Assembly: GCA_024640085.1 (NCBI GenBank)
Contig: JAHEFR010000001.1
Coordinates: 1-64,000 of the forward strand
Reading direction: 5' to 3'
Source of the DNA: Gammaproteobacteria bacterium
GTDB lineage: Bacteria > Pseudomonadota > Gammaproteobacteria > Steroidobacterales > XN24
Length of the DNA: 64,000 nucleotides
Every line of letters starts with the position of its first letter. Position 1 is the first letter of the stretch. Below the pieces are notes generated by a model. That model was given only the letters and a program-made list of their open reading frames with translations, did no database searches and was not told the DNA's origin. Positions 51,374 through 60,124 of the stretch are shown here, in pieces. The translations under genes were made by a program, and so were the position numbers.

Positions 51374-53821
51374 TCAGCCAGTCAGTACCGCCTCCGTGCC
51401 GGACCCCGTTTCGGACACCGGTCGAGACTCGCCGAATGAGTCGACGTCAATGGTCTTCGCGGCAAGGTCCATGGCCTCGTGGACGGCCCTGGCCTCCAGC
51501 TGGTTGATCTCTCCTGCCTGCAGCGCTTCGGACACCGCTTCCTCGTAATCGAAGGGGGTGACGTGACGCCCGGTGGCCTTGCGAATTTTCTTTTCCACCG
51601 GTTCAGCAGCGATACCCTTGTGCATGGCCAGTTCGACCACGCCAACGGGATCTTCCCGGGTCGCCTCGAAGTACACCCCCGACACCAGCCGATCCCGGGC
51701 AGCGCCCGGTTCGGTGAGGATACGCGTCACCTCGGTTCCCAGCCGATCCGACGGCGGTCGCAGCCGACGGCCCAGCGGCAAGGCGAAGAGCCGGATCAGG
51801 GCTCCCACACCGCGGATCGGGAAATTGGCGCAGATCTGGTGCAGCCTCTCCTCGGCGATGGCAAGGGACTCTTCCACCGACCAGTGGAACAACGGCAGAT
51901 CGCTATCGGGTCGGCCATCGTCTTCGAACCGCTTGATCGCCGCCGAGGCGAGGTAGAGCTGGCTCAGGACATCGGCGAACCTGCCCGAGAGTTTCTCGCG
52001 GCGCTTGAGATCGCCGCCGAGTGTCAGCAGGGCGATGTCCGCAGCGAATGCGAAGGCCGCGCTCAGACGCGACAGCCGCCTCAGGTGAGCCGTACCCGCC
52101 CCAATTTCCGGCACCGGGACGAAGCGGTCGCCTCCCAGGCCGAGGATCAGTGACCGGACCGCGTTACTCAAGGTGAATCCCATGTGCGCGAACAGGGCCT
52201 TGTCGAAATCCTCCAGGCCGCGACGCTGGTCCAGGTCCGAGGCCGCCAGCATCTCCTTGAGAACAAAGGGGTGGCAGCGGATAGCGCCTTGCCCGAAGAC
52301 GATCATCGTCCGGGTCAGAATGTTGGCACCTTCCACCGTGATGGCGACAGGCACCGCCTGGTAGGCCGAATTCAGGTAATTGGACGGCCCCCGGCAGACG
52401 GCCTTGCCGGCATGGACGTCCATCGCCGCGTTGACCACCGTTCGCATGCTCTCGGTGTTGTTGTACTTCAGGATCGCGGATATGACCGAAGGCTTGTGGC
52501 CAAGCGCTAGCGCACCGGCGGTCATCAGCCGGCCCGATTCCATCGTGTAGGTCAGGCCGCCGATCCGGGCCAGCATTTCGTCGACACCCTCGAATCGCGC
52601 GATCGGGGTACGGAACTGGCGTCGCACCCGGGCGTAGGCGCCGGTGGACAGGGAGGCGAGCTTCCCGGAAGCCGTAGCCAGGGCGGGTAGCGAGATCGCG
52701 CGGCCCACGGCGAGGCACTCCATGAGCATCTTCCAACCCTTGCCGACCTGTGCCTGGCCGCCGATGATCCACTCCATCGGGACGAATACGTCCTTGCCGC
52801 TGTTGGGCCCGTTCTGGAAGGCGCTGCCCGGGTCGTGGCGCATGCCGGTATCCACACCCGGCGTATCCGTGGGGATCAGGGCGCAGGTGATGCCCAGATT
52901 CCCCGCGGGGCCGAGAAGACCGTCCGGGTCCTCGGCCCGGAAGGCCAGCCCGAGGAGGGAGCAGACCGGACCCAGGGTGATGTAACGCTTGGACCAGTTG
53001 ACCCGAAAACCGAGGGTGTCGCGGCCCTGGTAGGTCCCGCGGCAGACGACGCCGACGTCGGACATGCCGCCCGCATCGGAGCCGGACATGGGGCCGGTCA
53101 GTGCGAAGGCAGGCACCTCGCGACCGTCGGCGAGCCGGGGCAGGTAATGGTCCTTCTGCTCCTTGGTCCCGTAATGCATCAGCAGTTCGCCCGGTCCCAG
53201 GGAGTTGGGGACCATGACGGTCACGGCCGTCGCGAGACTGCGGGAGGCAATCCTGACAATCACGTCAGACTGGGCGCGGGCGGAGAATTCGAGGCCACCG
53301 TACTGCTTCGGGATAATCATCCCGAAGAACTTCTCCTGCTTGAGGAACTTCCAGACCTCGGGGGGCAGGTCCTGATCGTTCTCGATACTCCAGTCATCCA
53401 GCATGCCGCAGAGGGTGCTGACCGGTCCGTCCAGATAGGCTTTCTCTTCGGCGCTCAGTTCGGGAGACGGGGTATCGAGCAGTCGCTTCCACTCCGGCTG
53501 TCCGGAGAACAGTTCGCCGTCCCACCAGACGGTGCCGGCGTCGAGCGCCTCTTTCTCAGTGGCGGAGATGGGAGGAAGCGACTTGCGGAACCAGCGCAAC
53601 AGCCGTGCGGATAGAAGGCGGCGGCGCAGTCCTTTGAGATTGAGCATTGCCGCCGAGATAGCAAGGACCGTCCAGGTCACGATCGACAGGCCGTCGCCGG
53701 AGAGGTGGACGAGAAGGGCAGCCCCAGCCGCACACCCGGTCCAGGTTGTGAGTGAGGATCGGCGGAAGGCCAGGGCGAGCGCCACGGCGACTATCAGAAT
53801 GACGGTGACGAGTGGAGTCAT
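51374..53821 (-). CDS. fadE: acyl-CoA dehydrogenase FadE
   Basis: FadE does the first step of fatty acid beta-oxidation, acyl-CoA to trans-2-enoyl-CoA, at the inner membrane. The frame is open beyond 53821, but ATG 53821 gives 815 residues, matching the 814 of Escherichia coli FadE, and starts with two membrane helices (LVTVILIVAVALALAF and LSIVTWTVLAISAAML). The dehydrogenase core includes FFGMIIPKQYGGLEFS, FALTGPMSGSDAGG and VKLS-like VNWSKRYITLGPV, and the large C-terminal FadE domain is complete. The upstream spacer holds an AT-rich segment and a partial palindrome that may bind a fatty-acid regulator. Confidence 0.95.
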   Translation of the reverse strand: MTPLVTVILIVAVALALAFRRSSLTTWTGCAAGAALLVHLSGDGLSIVTWTVLAISAAMLNLKGLRRRLLSARLLRWFRKSLPPISATEKEALDAGTVWWDGELFSGQPEWKRLLDTPSPELSAEEKAYLDGPVSTLCGMLDDWSIENDQDLPPEVWKFLKQEKFFGMIIPKQYGGLEFSARAQSDVIVRIASRSLATAVTVMVPNSLGPGELLMHYGTKEQKDHYLPRLADGREVPAFALTGPMSGSDAGGMSDVGVVCRGTYQGRDTLGFRVNWSKRYITLGPVCSLLGLAFRAEDPDGLLGPAGNLGITCALIPTDTPGVDTGMRHDPGSAFQNGPNSGKDVFVPMEWIIGGQAQVGKGWKMLMECLAVGRAISLPALATASGKLASLSTGAYARVRRQFRTPIARFEGVDEMLARIGGLTYTMESGRLMTAGALALGHKPSVISAILKYNNTESMRTVVNAAMDVHAGKAVCRGPSNYLNSAYQAVPVAITVEGANILTRTMIVFGQGAIRCHPFVLKEMLAASDLDQRRGLEDFDKALFAHMGFTLSNAVRSLILGLGGDRFVPVPEIGAGTAHLRRLSRLSAAFAFAADIALLTLGGDLKRREKLSGRFADVLSQLYLASAAIKRFEDDGRPDSDLPLFHWSVEESLAIAEERLHQICANFPIRGVGALIRLFALPLGRRLRPPSDRLGTEVTRILTEPGAARDRLVSGVYFEATREDPVGVVELAMHKGIAAEPVEKKIRKATGRHVTPFDYEEAVSEALQAGEINQLEARAVHEAMDLAAKTIDVDSFGESRPVSETGSGTEAVLTG

Positions 53822-54032
53822 AAATCCTCCGGCAGCATGAGGGTGCGGACGGCTGCGCGCGCGCCGTCGAACGCAAATAATATATTGCAGTGCAGCACAA
53901 AACCTTACTCTGGTTACGTCACCGGTGCAAGCCGGAAAGGGGGTCCGCGGCGTCGTCCGGGAGAACCGCATTCGGCCCGTTCCCCGGCCCCGAAATTCGG
54001 GCCCCGCAGTCCTCGGCGCATCCGTTCGGGAT
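53822..54032 (-). promoter_or_regulatory. fadE upstream region with AT island and partial palindrome
   Basis: The 211-base gap between fadE and nadC contains an AT-rich stretch at 53871-53886 (CAAATAATATATTG) next to TTGCAGTGCAGCACAA (53885-53900), an imperfect palindrome matching at 10 of 16 positions. This is the likely promoter and operator area of fadE. I could not match it to a known FadR or PsrA site. Confidence 0.35.
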
Positions 54033-54911
54033 CTATGCTTTCCCGGCTTCCTGATCCAGCTGGAAACGCATGGAGAGATCGATTGCCGTGACGTGCTTGG
54101 TGATGGCGCCGACCGAAATGAAGTCGACGCCGGTCTCCGCGATGTCGCGCAGCGTCTTGAGGCTGACGTTGCCGGAGGCTTCCAGCAGCGCGGGTCTGGG
54201 CTGGCGTTCCCGATTCGATCGCACAGCCGCCCGCATGTCATCCAGGGAGAAATTGTCGAGCATCAGGATGTCCGCGCCCGCATCCAACGCCTGGGCGCAC
54301 TCCCCGAGATCTTCCACTTCGATTTCTACGGGCAGGCCGGGGCTCGAAAGGCGGGCGGTCTCCACGGCCTGGCGGATGCCGCCGGCGGCCATCAGGTGGT
54401 TCTCCTTGATGAGGATGCCGTCGAACAGCCCGACGCGGTGATTGATCACGCCGCCGCAGGCGGCGGCGTATTTCTGCGCCGTTCTCAGCCCCGGCAAGGT
54501 CTTGCGGGTATCCAGCACCTGGCAATCGGTCCGTGCCAGGGCATCGGCGAAGCGCCTGGCCGCCGTCGCGGTGCCGGAGCAGGTCTGGAGGAAATTGAGC
54601 GCCGTACGCTCGCCGGTCAACAGGGCACGGGCATTGCCGCGCAGGGTACAGATCACGGTGTCCGGTTCCACGGCCTGACCCTCTTCGACATGCCAGTGAA
54701 TCTGCGTCATGGGATCGAGGAGGCCGAACACTCGCTCGAACCATGGTGCGCCGCAGACGACCGCTTTTTCACGGCACAGTACGGTAGCGGTGGCGGTCGC
54801 CTGTGGCGGTATCAGGGCGGCCGTCACGTCTCCGGCGCCAACATCCTCCTCCAGGGCGCGACGGACGCAGAGGTCGATATCGGTGGGCGGGGTGGGGCGA
54901 TTGGTCTGCAT
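54033..54911 (-). CDS. nadC: nicotinate-nucleotide diphosphorylase NadC
   Basis: NadC makes nicotinate mononucleotide from quinolinate and PRPP in NAD synthesis. The 292-residue protein shows the family marks: EEDVGAGDVTAALIP, LTGERTALNFLQTCSGTATAA in part, VLDTRKTLPGLRTAQKYAA in part, GGVINHRVGLFDGILIKENHL in part and the barrel end SVGAITKHVTAIDLSMRF. It is divergent from sodB. The length is normal. Confidence 0.96.
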   Translation of the reverse strand: MQTNRPTPPTDIDLCVRRALEEDVGAGDVTAALIPPQATATATVLCREKAVVCGAPWFERVFGLLDPMTQIHWHVEEGQAVEPDTVICTLRGNARALLTGERTALNFLQTCSGTATAARRFADALARTDCQVLDTRKTLPGLRTAQKYAAACGGVINHRVGLFDGILIKENHLMAAGGIRQAVETARLSSPGLPVEIEVEDLGECAQALDAGADILMLDNFSLDDMRAAVRSNRERQPRPALLEASGNVSLKTLRDIAETGVDFISVGAITKHVTAIDLSMRFQLDQEAGKA

Positions 54912-54986
54912 GTGGATGTTCCTGCCGAGCCAGAGTATAGGCCGGCCAGAGCCGGTGTCCTACCGCCACGGCCGTTGAAACTCATC

Positions 54987-54995
54987 TGATATAAT
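54987..54995 (+). promoter_or_regulatory. extended -10 promoter of sodB
   Basis: TGATATAAT at 54987-54995 is a perfect extended -10 element (TG, one base, TATAAT). TTGAAA at 54975-54980 is too close to be its -35, so this may be a promoter that works through the extended -10 alone. It lies 61 bases before the sodB start and faces away from nadC. Confidence 0.6.
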
Positions 54996-55056
54996 TCCCG
55001 AATTCAGGCGTCGGGTATCCTGCCCGGCCGTCAGACCTGAGTTCGAGGAGTACACG

Positions 55057-55638
55057 ATGGCGCACACCCTGCCCGACCTGCCCTATGCGATGGACGCACT
55101 GGAGCCGCATATCTCGCGCGAGACACTGGATTTCCATTACGGCAAGCACCACAACGCGTATGTGACCAATCTGAACGGGATGATAGAGGGGACGGAGTTC
55201 ACAGACGCCTCGCTCGAGGACATCGTGAGACATTCCTCGGGGCCGATGTTCAACAACGCCGCCCAGATCTGGAACCATACGTTCTACTGGCACTGCCTGA
55301 GTCCCAACGGCGGCGGCGCGCCCACCGGCGATCTCTCCGCGGCCATCGGCGATGCCTTTGGTTCCCTCGACGGGTTCAAGAAAGAATTCTCCGACAAGGC
55401 CGTGAAGCTGTTCGGCTCGGGCTGGGCGTGGCTGGTGAAGCGGCCTGACGGCAGTCTCGCGATCACCCAGACCAGTAACGCGGCCACGCCTCTCACCGGC
55501 GACGACGTGCCTCTGTTGACCTGCGACGTATGGGAGCATGCCTACTATATCGATTACCGGAACGCCCGGCCGAAATACGTGGAGGCCTTCTGGAATCTGG
55601 TCAATTGGGATTTCGCAGCGTCCAACTTCGCCGGCTGA
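55057..55638 (+). CDS. sodB: iron superoxide dismutase SodB
   Basis: A 193-residue Fe/Mn superoxide dismutase. Metal ligands: His in [12 protein letters not shown], His in [11 protein letters not shown], and Asp and His in [19 protein letters not shown] in part. The sequence [12 protein letters not shown] with Gln in the active-site region is typical of the iron form. No signal peptide, so it is cytoplasmic. A good ribosome site (TCGAGGAG) precedes the ATG. It protects metabolism with many iron-sulfur and haem proteins, but expression control beyond its promoter is not visible. Confidence 0.96.
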   Translation: MAHTLPDLPYAMDALEPHISRETLDFHYGKHHNAYVTNLNGMIEGTEFTDASLEDIVRHSSGPMFNNAAQIWNHTFYWHCLSPNGGGAPTGDLSAAIGDAFGSLDGFKKEFSDKAVKLFGSGWAWLVKRPDGSLAITQTSNAATPLTGDDVPLLTCDVWEHAYYIDYRNARPKYVEAFWNLVNWDFAASNFAG

Positions 55639-55711
55639 GACCGGTGCTGAGGACACCGGAGACCGCGACTGGCTGGGGCGGAGGAAACCTGCCGCCTCTC
55701 GGCGTTGTCTC

Positions 55712-55954
55712 ATGAGCGGGGCCCGGGGATTCGTCGCTGTCCGGGCGGCGGATGTTTTCGAAAATCCGGTGCCGTCCCCCTGCATCTCGATATGCAAGTT
55801 GGGCGACGACGGCCTGTGCGAGGGATGCTTGAGGACGGTGGAGGAGATCGCTGCGTGGCCGGCCTTGGCGCGCCACGAACGGGTCCTCCTACACCGGGAA
55901 TTGCAGTCGCGGCGGGCGTTCACACGGCGGCCTTGGAGGGCACGGGAGGGATGA
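55712..55954 (+). CDS. DUF1289 domain small protein
   Basis: An 80-residue protein with the DUF1289 cysteine pattern: SPCISICKLGDDGLCEGCLRT, four cysteines probably binding one metal, followed by EIAAWPALARHERVLLHREL in part. DUF1289 proteins are small, widespread in proteobacteria and of unknown role. The start ATG 55712 is the only in-frame ATG before the motif with proper length. It is followed one base later by the BON-domain lipoprotein, whose ribosome site (GGGAGGGATGAG) covers this stop. Confidence 0.85.
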   Translation: MSGARGFVAVRAADVFENPVPSPCISICKLGDDGLCEGCLRTVEEIAAWPALARHERVLLHRELQSRRAFTRRPWRAREG

Positions 55955-55955
55955 G

Positions 55956-56327
55956 TTGAAGAAGCGGGCATCGATAGTGGCTGTGATACTTGTTTCTCTC
56001 GGCATGCTGGCCGGGTGCGTGCCGGTCCTGGTCGGCGGCGCCATCGCCGGTGGTTATTACCTCGGCAAGGACGACCGGCAGCCTGCCCGGATTGCCGAGG
56101 ACGGCAGTATCACGGCCCGGGTCAAGACCCGGCTGATCGGCGACAAGTACGTCGACGCGTTCGAGATCAACGTGGACACCTACGACGGTGTGGTCACGTT
56201 GCGGGGAGACGTGTCCAATACCATCGCGCGCGAGCAAGCCGAAAAACTCGCTGCCGGGGTCGACGGCGTGAAGAGCGTCGACAATCAGATCCGGGTTCTG
56301 AAGCCGGTCAAGAAAACCGAAAGCTAA
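55956..56327 (+). CDS. BON-domain lipoprotein
   Basis: A TTG-start gene (55956) coding 123 residues: lipoprotein signal with lipobox LGMLAGC, a glycine-rich start of the mature part (GGAIAGGYYLG) and one BON domain (ITARVKTRLIGDKYVDAFEI, GVVTLRGDVSNTIAREQAEKL in part, GVKSVDNQIRV). BON lipoproteins such as OsmY/DolP relatives sit in the outer membrane and support envelope integrity. Only one BON repeat is seen, against two in DolP. Confidence 0.88.
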   Translation: MKKRASIVAVILVSLGMLAGCVPVLVGGAIAGGYYLGKDDRQPARIAEDGSITARVKTRLIGDKYVDAFEINVDTYDGVVTLRGDVSNTIAREQAEKLAAGVDGVKSVDNQIRVLKPVKKTES

Positions 56328-56372
56328 ACCAGTCCGACGGGCCGGACTCGTCGTATTTCAAGAGGGAAGGTC

Positions 56373-56690
56373 ATGGAAGTCACAGAACGAATCAAACAGC
56401 ATCTCGAAAGCAGGCCGGTGGTCCTGTTCATGAAGGGGACACCGGACTTCCCGCAGTGCGGGTTCTCGTCCCAGGCCGTTGCTGCGTTGCGCGCCTGCGG
56501 GACAGAGTTTGCCGCAGTGAACATCTTCGAAGATCCGGAATTGCGGGAGGCCCTGAAGAGCTACTCCAACTGGCCGACTTACCCGCAGTTGTACGTGGGA
56601 GGGGAACTGGTCGGAGGCTGCGACATCATCATCGAGATGTATCATTCGGGCGAACTGGCCAGGCTGGTGAACGATTCCAGCGCCGCCTGA
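56373..56690 (+). CDS. grxD: monothiol glutaredoxin GrxD
   Basis: A 105-residue monothiol glutaredoxin with active site PQCGFSSQ (CGFS), FMKGTPDFP before it, and the glutathione-binding WPTYPQLYVGGELVGGCDI in part. CGFS glutaredoxins carry 2Fe-2S clusters and help in cluster delivery. AAGAGGGAAGG precedes the start. It converges on rnt. Confidence 0.96.
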   Translation: MEVTERIKQHLESRPVVLFMKGTPDFPQCGFSSQAVAALRACGTEFAAVNIFEDPELREALKSYSNWPTYPQLYVGGELVGGCDIIIEMYHSGELARLVNDSSAA

Positions 56691-56713
56691 GCACTCGCCG
56701 TCCCGGAGCGCTC

Positions 56714-57376
56714 CTAGCGGGCGATGCAGGCCTCGTAGACGGGCTGCAACCGGTTCACCATGAAACAAAACAGGTCGGCGGTGATCTCGGCGTCGTAGGC
56801 CGCCGAATGGGCTGATGACGAGTCCCAGGCCATGCCCGCCGCCTCGGCGATGCGTGACAGCACCGTCTGCCCGAGGACCACGCCGCCCAGGGTGGCGGTG
56901 TCGAAACTGGTGAACGGGTGAAAAGGGTTCCGTTTCAGGCCGGTCCGGGCGACTGCCGCGTTGAGGAAGCCGAGGTCGAAGAAGGCGTTGTGCCCGACCA
57001 GGATCGCTCGGGTGCAGTCGTTATCGCGAACGACTCTCCGTATCTCCCGGAAAATCCTCTGTAGGGCGTCCTTCTCCGGGAGAGCCGGCCGCAGAGGATG
57101 GTCAGGCACGATGCCGTTTACCTCCAGGGCCGCCGCCTCGATATTCGCGCCTTCGAAGGGCTGCACGTGGTAGCGATAGGTTTCGCCGCGCTTGAGACTT
57201 CCGTCCGCCTGTATTTCCACCAGCACAGCCGCGATCTCCAGCAGGGCGTCGGTCTGGGCGTTGAACCCGCCCGTCTCGACATCGACCACAACCGGCAGGA
57301 AACCCCGGAAACGCCGCGCCATCGGCAATGGCGCCTCGTCGGCCATGCCCGTGCCGGGTTCGCGTGCCTTGCTCAT
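56714..57376 (-). CDS. rnt: ribonuclease T
   Basis: A 220-residue DEDD-type 3'-5' exoribonuclease that trims tRNA and other stable RNAs. Motifs: [20 protein letters not shown] (first Asp and Glu), [16 protein letters not shown] (second Asp) and [15 protein letters not shown] (catalytic His and last Asp). The basic N-terminus MSKAREPG varies among relatives. It overlaps the pyrC gene upstream by four bases. Confidence 0.95.
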   Translation of the reverse strand: MSKAREPGTGMADEAPLPMARRFRGFLPVVVDVETGGFNAQTDALLEIAAVLVEIQADGSLKRGETYRYHVQPFEGANIEAAALEVNGIVPDHPLRPALPEKDALQRIFREIRRVVRDNDCTRAILVGHNAFFDLGFLNAAVARTGLKRNPFHPFTSFDTATLGGVVLGQTVLSRIAEAAGMAWDSSSAHSAAYDAEITADLFCFMVNRLQPVYEACIAR

Positions 57377-58413
57377 GACCGATCGAGTCTCCAGCGGATC
57401 GTACGCCCGGCGCGGAACGGGACGATGCTCTCACCACCCGGCACCTCGATACGGTCCGGTACCCGCCACGGGTCTTCGATCAGCGTAACCCTGCCGCGGT
57501 TTCGCGGCAGATCATAGAAATCGGCGCCGTGATGGCTGGCGAATGCCTCAAGCCTGTCCAGCCTCCCGGCGTCGGCGAACGCCTCCGCGTACAGTTCGAT
57601 GCCCGCGTGAGCCGAATAGATGCCCGCGCAGCCGCAGTCCGATTCCTTGCGGCTCTTCGGATGGGGGGCGCTGTCGGTGCCAAGGAAAAACCTGGGGTCG
57701 CCGGAGACGGCGGCTTCCAGCACGGCCTGCCTGTGTCGCTCCGCCTTGAGTACCGGCAGGCAGAAGCGATGTGGGCGCAGACCGCCCTCGAACAGATCGT
57801 TGCGGTTGAGCAGGATGTGCTGGGGCGTGATCGTGGCCGCCACGCCAGCCCTGGACGACGTGACGAAATCAACCGCATCGGCGGTGGTGACGTGCTCGAA
57901 GACGATCTTCAGCGAGGGCAGGGTGTCGACCAGCGGAGCCAGGATGCGTTCGATGAACTGTTTCTCGCGATCGAAGATGTCCACCTCCGGGTCAGTGACT
58001 TCACCGTGGACCAGCAGTGGCAGCCCCGCTTCCGCCATGACCGCGAGGGCATCGTGACAGCGGCTGAGGTCGGTGACGCCGGCGTCGGAATGGGTGGTGG
58101 CGCCGGCGGGGTAGAGTTTGACCGCGAATACCAACCCTGAATCCACGGCCTCGGTGATATCGCGAGGACCGGTGTCGTCGGTGAGGTAGAGGGTCATAAG
58201 GGGCTGGAAGTCGCTCTCCGCGGGCAGCAGGGCCAGGACCCGATTCCGGTACGAGGCGGCGGCCTTCGCCGTCGTTACCGGCGGCGCCAGGTTCGGCATC
58301 ACGATCGCACGGGCGAATCGCCTGACGGTGTCCGGCAGCACGGCGGCCATGAGGTCGCCATCCCGCAGATGAAGATGCCAGTCGTCGGGCCGCGTAATGG
58401 CCAGGGACGTCAA
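57373..58413 (-). CDS. pyrC: dihydroorotase PyrC
   Basis: A 346-residue class II dihydroorotase, third step of pyrimidine synthesis. Zinc ligands in [10 protein letters not shown], the carbamylated lysine in [55 protein letters not shown] and [13 protein letters not shown] are all present. Length agrees with E. coli PyrC. It overlaps the aminopeptidase gene upstream by four bases and rnt downstream, a three-gene minus-strand operon. Confidence 0.96.
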   Translation of the reverse strand: MTSLAITRPDDWHLHLRDGDLMAAVLPDTVRRFARAIVMPNLAPPVTTAKAAASYRNRVLALLPAESDFQPLMTLYLTDDTGPRDITEAVDSGLVFAVKLYPAGATTHSDAGVTDLSRCHDALAVMAEAGLPLLVHGEVTDPEVDIFDREKQFIERILAPLVDTLPSLKIVFEHVTTADAVDFVTSSRAGVAATITPQHILLNRNDLFEGGLRPHRFCLPVLKAERHRQAVLEAAVSGDPRFFLGTDSAPHPKSRKESDCGCAGIYSAHAGIELYAEAFADAGRLDRLEAFASHHGADFYDLPRNRGRVTLIEDPWRVPDRIEVPGGESIVPFRAGRTIRWRLDRS

Positions 58414-59936
58414 GCCGCGGCCTCCCCCTCCGCCGCAGCGGGAAGATCATGATCGAGGAGCAGGGCCAGGGTGAGCCGGACGCCGAAACCGGTGACAGCG
58501 GTGGGGACCAGGCCTAGCCCGCCCTTGTGATTTCCCGCCGCCAGGTCCACGTGGACCCAGGGAATGTCCTCGCCCACGAAGCGCTGGAGGAAGCGGGCTG
58601 CCATGATGTGGTCGCCCTCGCTGTTCACGGCGCACTGGGCGATGTCAGCCACTTTGCTCTCGATGGGCTCTTCGAAGTCCTCATCCATGGGGAAGCCCCA
58701 TACTCTCTCTCCGCTCTCCCGGCCGGCGGTCACGAGCGCGGGATAGAGATCCGTCCTGTTACTGAAGACACCGCTATAGCGAGACGCCAGGGCATAGACG
58801 CAGGTGCCGGTCAGGGTCGCGTAGTCGAGGATCATCTTTGGCGCTTCCGACGAGGCCAGGGCGAGCGTGTCCGCCAGAACCATTCGTCCCTCCGCGTCCG
58901 TGTGGATAATCTCGATGGTGACGCCGTTGGCGGCGCGGACCACGTCTCTCGACTTGTACGCTGACGCACCGATGCGATTCTCGGTCACGGCGAGCCAGCA
59001 GTCGACCGGGTGCCGGTAACCCAGCCGCGTCAGCGCCAACAGGGCCCCCAGGGCGACAGCGCTGCCCTCCATGTCCTCGTGCATGTTCAGCATGGACTTG
59101 AACGGTTTGAGGTTGTTGCCTCCGGTGTCGAAACAGATGCCCTTGCCGACCAGGGACAAAGGGCGTCGTCCTGAGACCTTCGCTGGCCGGTAGCGTATAC
59201 GCACAATTCCCGCGTCGCGGGCGGCATTACCCTGGGAGACCGCGAGGAACGCCCCGGCACCCTTGCGCGACAGGGCCTTCTCGTCCAGGAAACGCATCTT
59301 CCAGCCCTCGCGCCGGGAGAGTCGGGTTGCGAGATCCCTGTACCCGGCCGCGTCGAGCCGGTTTGGCGGCAGCGCTGTCAGCCAGCGGGCCAGATTGTTG
59401 CCCTCGGCCTCGGCAAGCAGCCGTTTCGTGTTCAGGCCCGGAGCCGGCGAGAACACGCGCACCCGGCGGAGCCTGGCCGCGGGCGCCGGCTTGGTCTTCT
59501 CCGCGGGCATCCGGAACGCGCCCAGCAGCACGGCGCTGATGGCGGACGCCTGGATCAGGCGCGTGGTCTGTTCGTCCCACCCGATCACAATCAGTCCCAG
59601 GGTCTCCGGCTCGTCCTCCAGCGCGGTCCCCGCCACTTTCCGGACGGAAGTCTGGATCGCGAAGGGCGTTTCGGTGTTTGTCAGGAATCCTACGGTGGCC
59701 GTCGCCCGTCCCGGCGCGGGGAGGTGGGTACGGAGTGGCGTCTTCGCCTCGGCGGGTCGCCGCCAGGACAGGGCGGAGAGCACATCGCCGTGAGGGATCT
59801 GGTGCCAAAGTTCTTCGCCAGGGGATTCGGGCATCAGCACTAAGATATGCTGCAGTCGCCGGAGCTGATCCGCAGTCGGCAGATTGCGACTTCGGGTGAT
59901 GCTTATCCGCGAGGGATCGGGGAGCAGTGGGCTCAT
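58410..59936 (-). CDS. M17-family leucyl aminopeptidase
   Basis: The protein has 508 residues from ATG 59936. The C-terminal catalytic domain shows the metal-site lysine and aspartates of M17: LVGKGICFDTGGNNLKPF, MHEDMEGSAVALGALLAL, RAANGVTIEIIHTDAEGRMV in part and LADTLALAS. It removes N-terminal residues from peptides with two divalent metals. The region has HTDAEGR where most PepA sequences have NTDAEGR. The N-terminal domain is weakly conserved, and no ribosome site supports the start. It heads the aminopeptidase-pyrC-rnt operon. Confidence 0.92.
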   Translation of the reverse strand: MSPLLPDPSRISITRSRNLPTADQLRRLQHILVLMPESPGEELWHQIPHGDVLSALSWRRPAEAKTPLRTHLPAPGRATATVGFLTNTETPFAIQTSVRKVAGTALEDEPETLGLIVIGWDEQTTRLIQASAISAVLLGAFRMPAEKTKPAPAARLRRVRVFSPAPGLNTKRLLAEAEGNNLARWLTALPPNRLDAAGYRDLATRLSRREGWKMRFLDEKALSRKGAGAFLAVSQGNAARDAGIVRIRYRPAKVSGRRPLSLVGKGICFDTGGNNLKPFKSMLNMHEDMEGSAVALGALLALTRLGYRHPVDCWLAVTENRIGASAYKSRDVVRAANGVTIEIIHTDAEGRMVLADTLALASSEAPKMILDYATLTGTCVYALASRYSGVFSNRTDLYPALVTAGRESGERVWGFPMDEDFEEPIESKVADIAQCAVNSEGDHIMAARFLQRFVGEDIPWVHVDLAAGNHKGGLGLVPTAVTGFGVRLTLALLLDHDLPAAAEGEAAA

Positions 59937-59965
59937 CGGGATCGAGTTGACCTACATAAACCAAA

Positions 59966-59982
59966 CCCCGATGATATCGGGG
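59966..59982 (-). promoter_or_regulatory. hairpin upstream of the M17 aminopeptidase gene
   Basis: CCCCGAT (59966-59972) and ATCGGGG (59976-59982) form a seven-base stem with a three-base loop. On the minus strand it is followed by TTTGGTTTATG, a weakly T-rich tail, 30 bases before the aminopeptidase start. It could be a leader attenuator, a protein site or a terminator remnant in the 188-base spacer shared with aceE. Confidence 0.35.
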
Positions 59983-60124
59983 CGTTACTCAGGGCGGAAT
60001 ACGGCTTTCCACCGCCAAACTTCGGCGGGCCGTCATCCTAGCAGCAAAGAAATAACAAATCACGCTCGGGTCCTGCCCCGTGCGGCTCTGGGTTCAACCA
60101 TTCGGAGGAGGCGGGTAGGGCGCG

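Noticed and set aside
59966-59982. Hairpin before the aminopeptidase gene as a classical terminator
   Set aside because: The tail TTTGGTTTATG is not a proper T-run and it lies upstream, not downstream, of the minus-strand gene.
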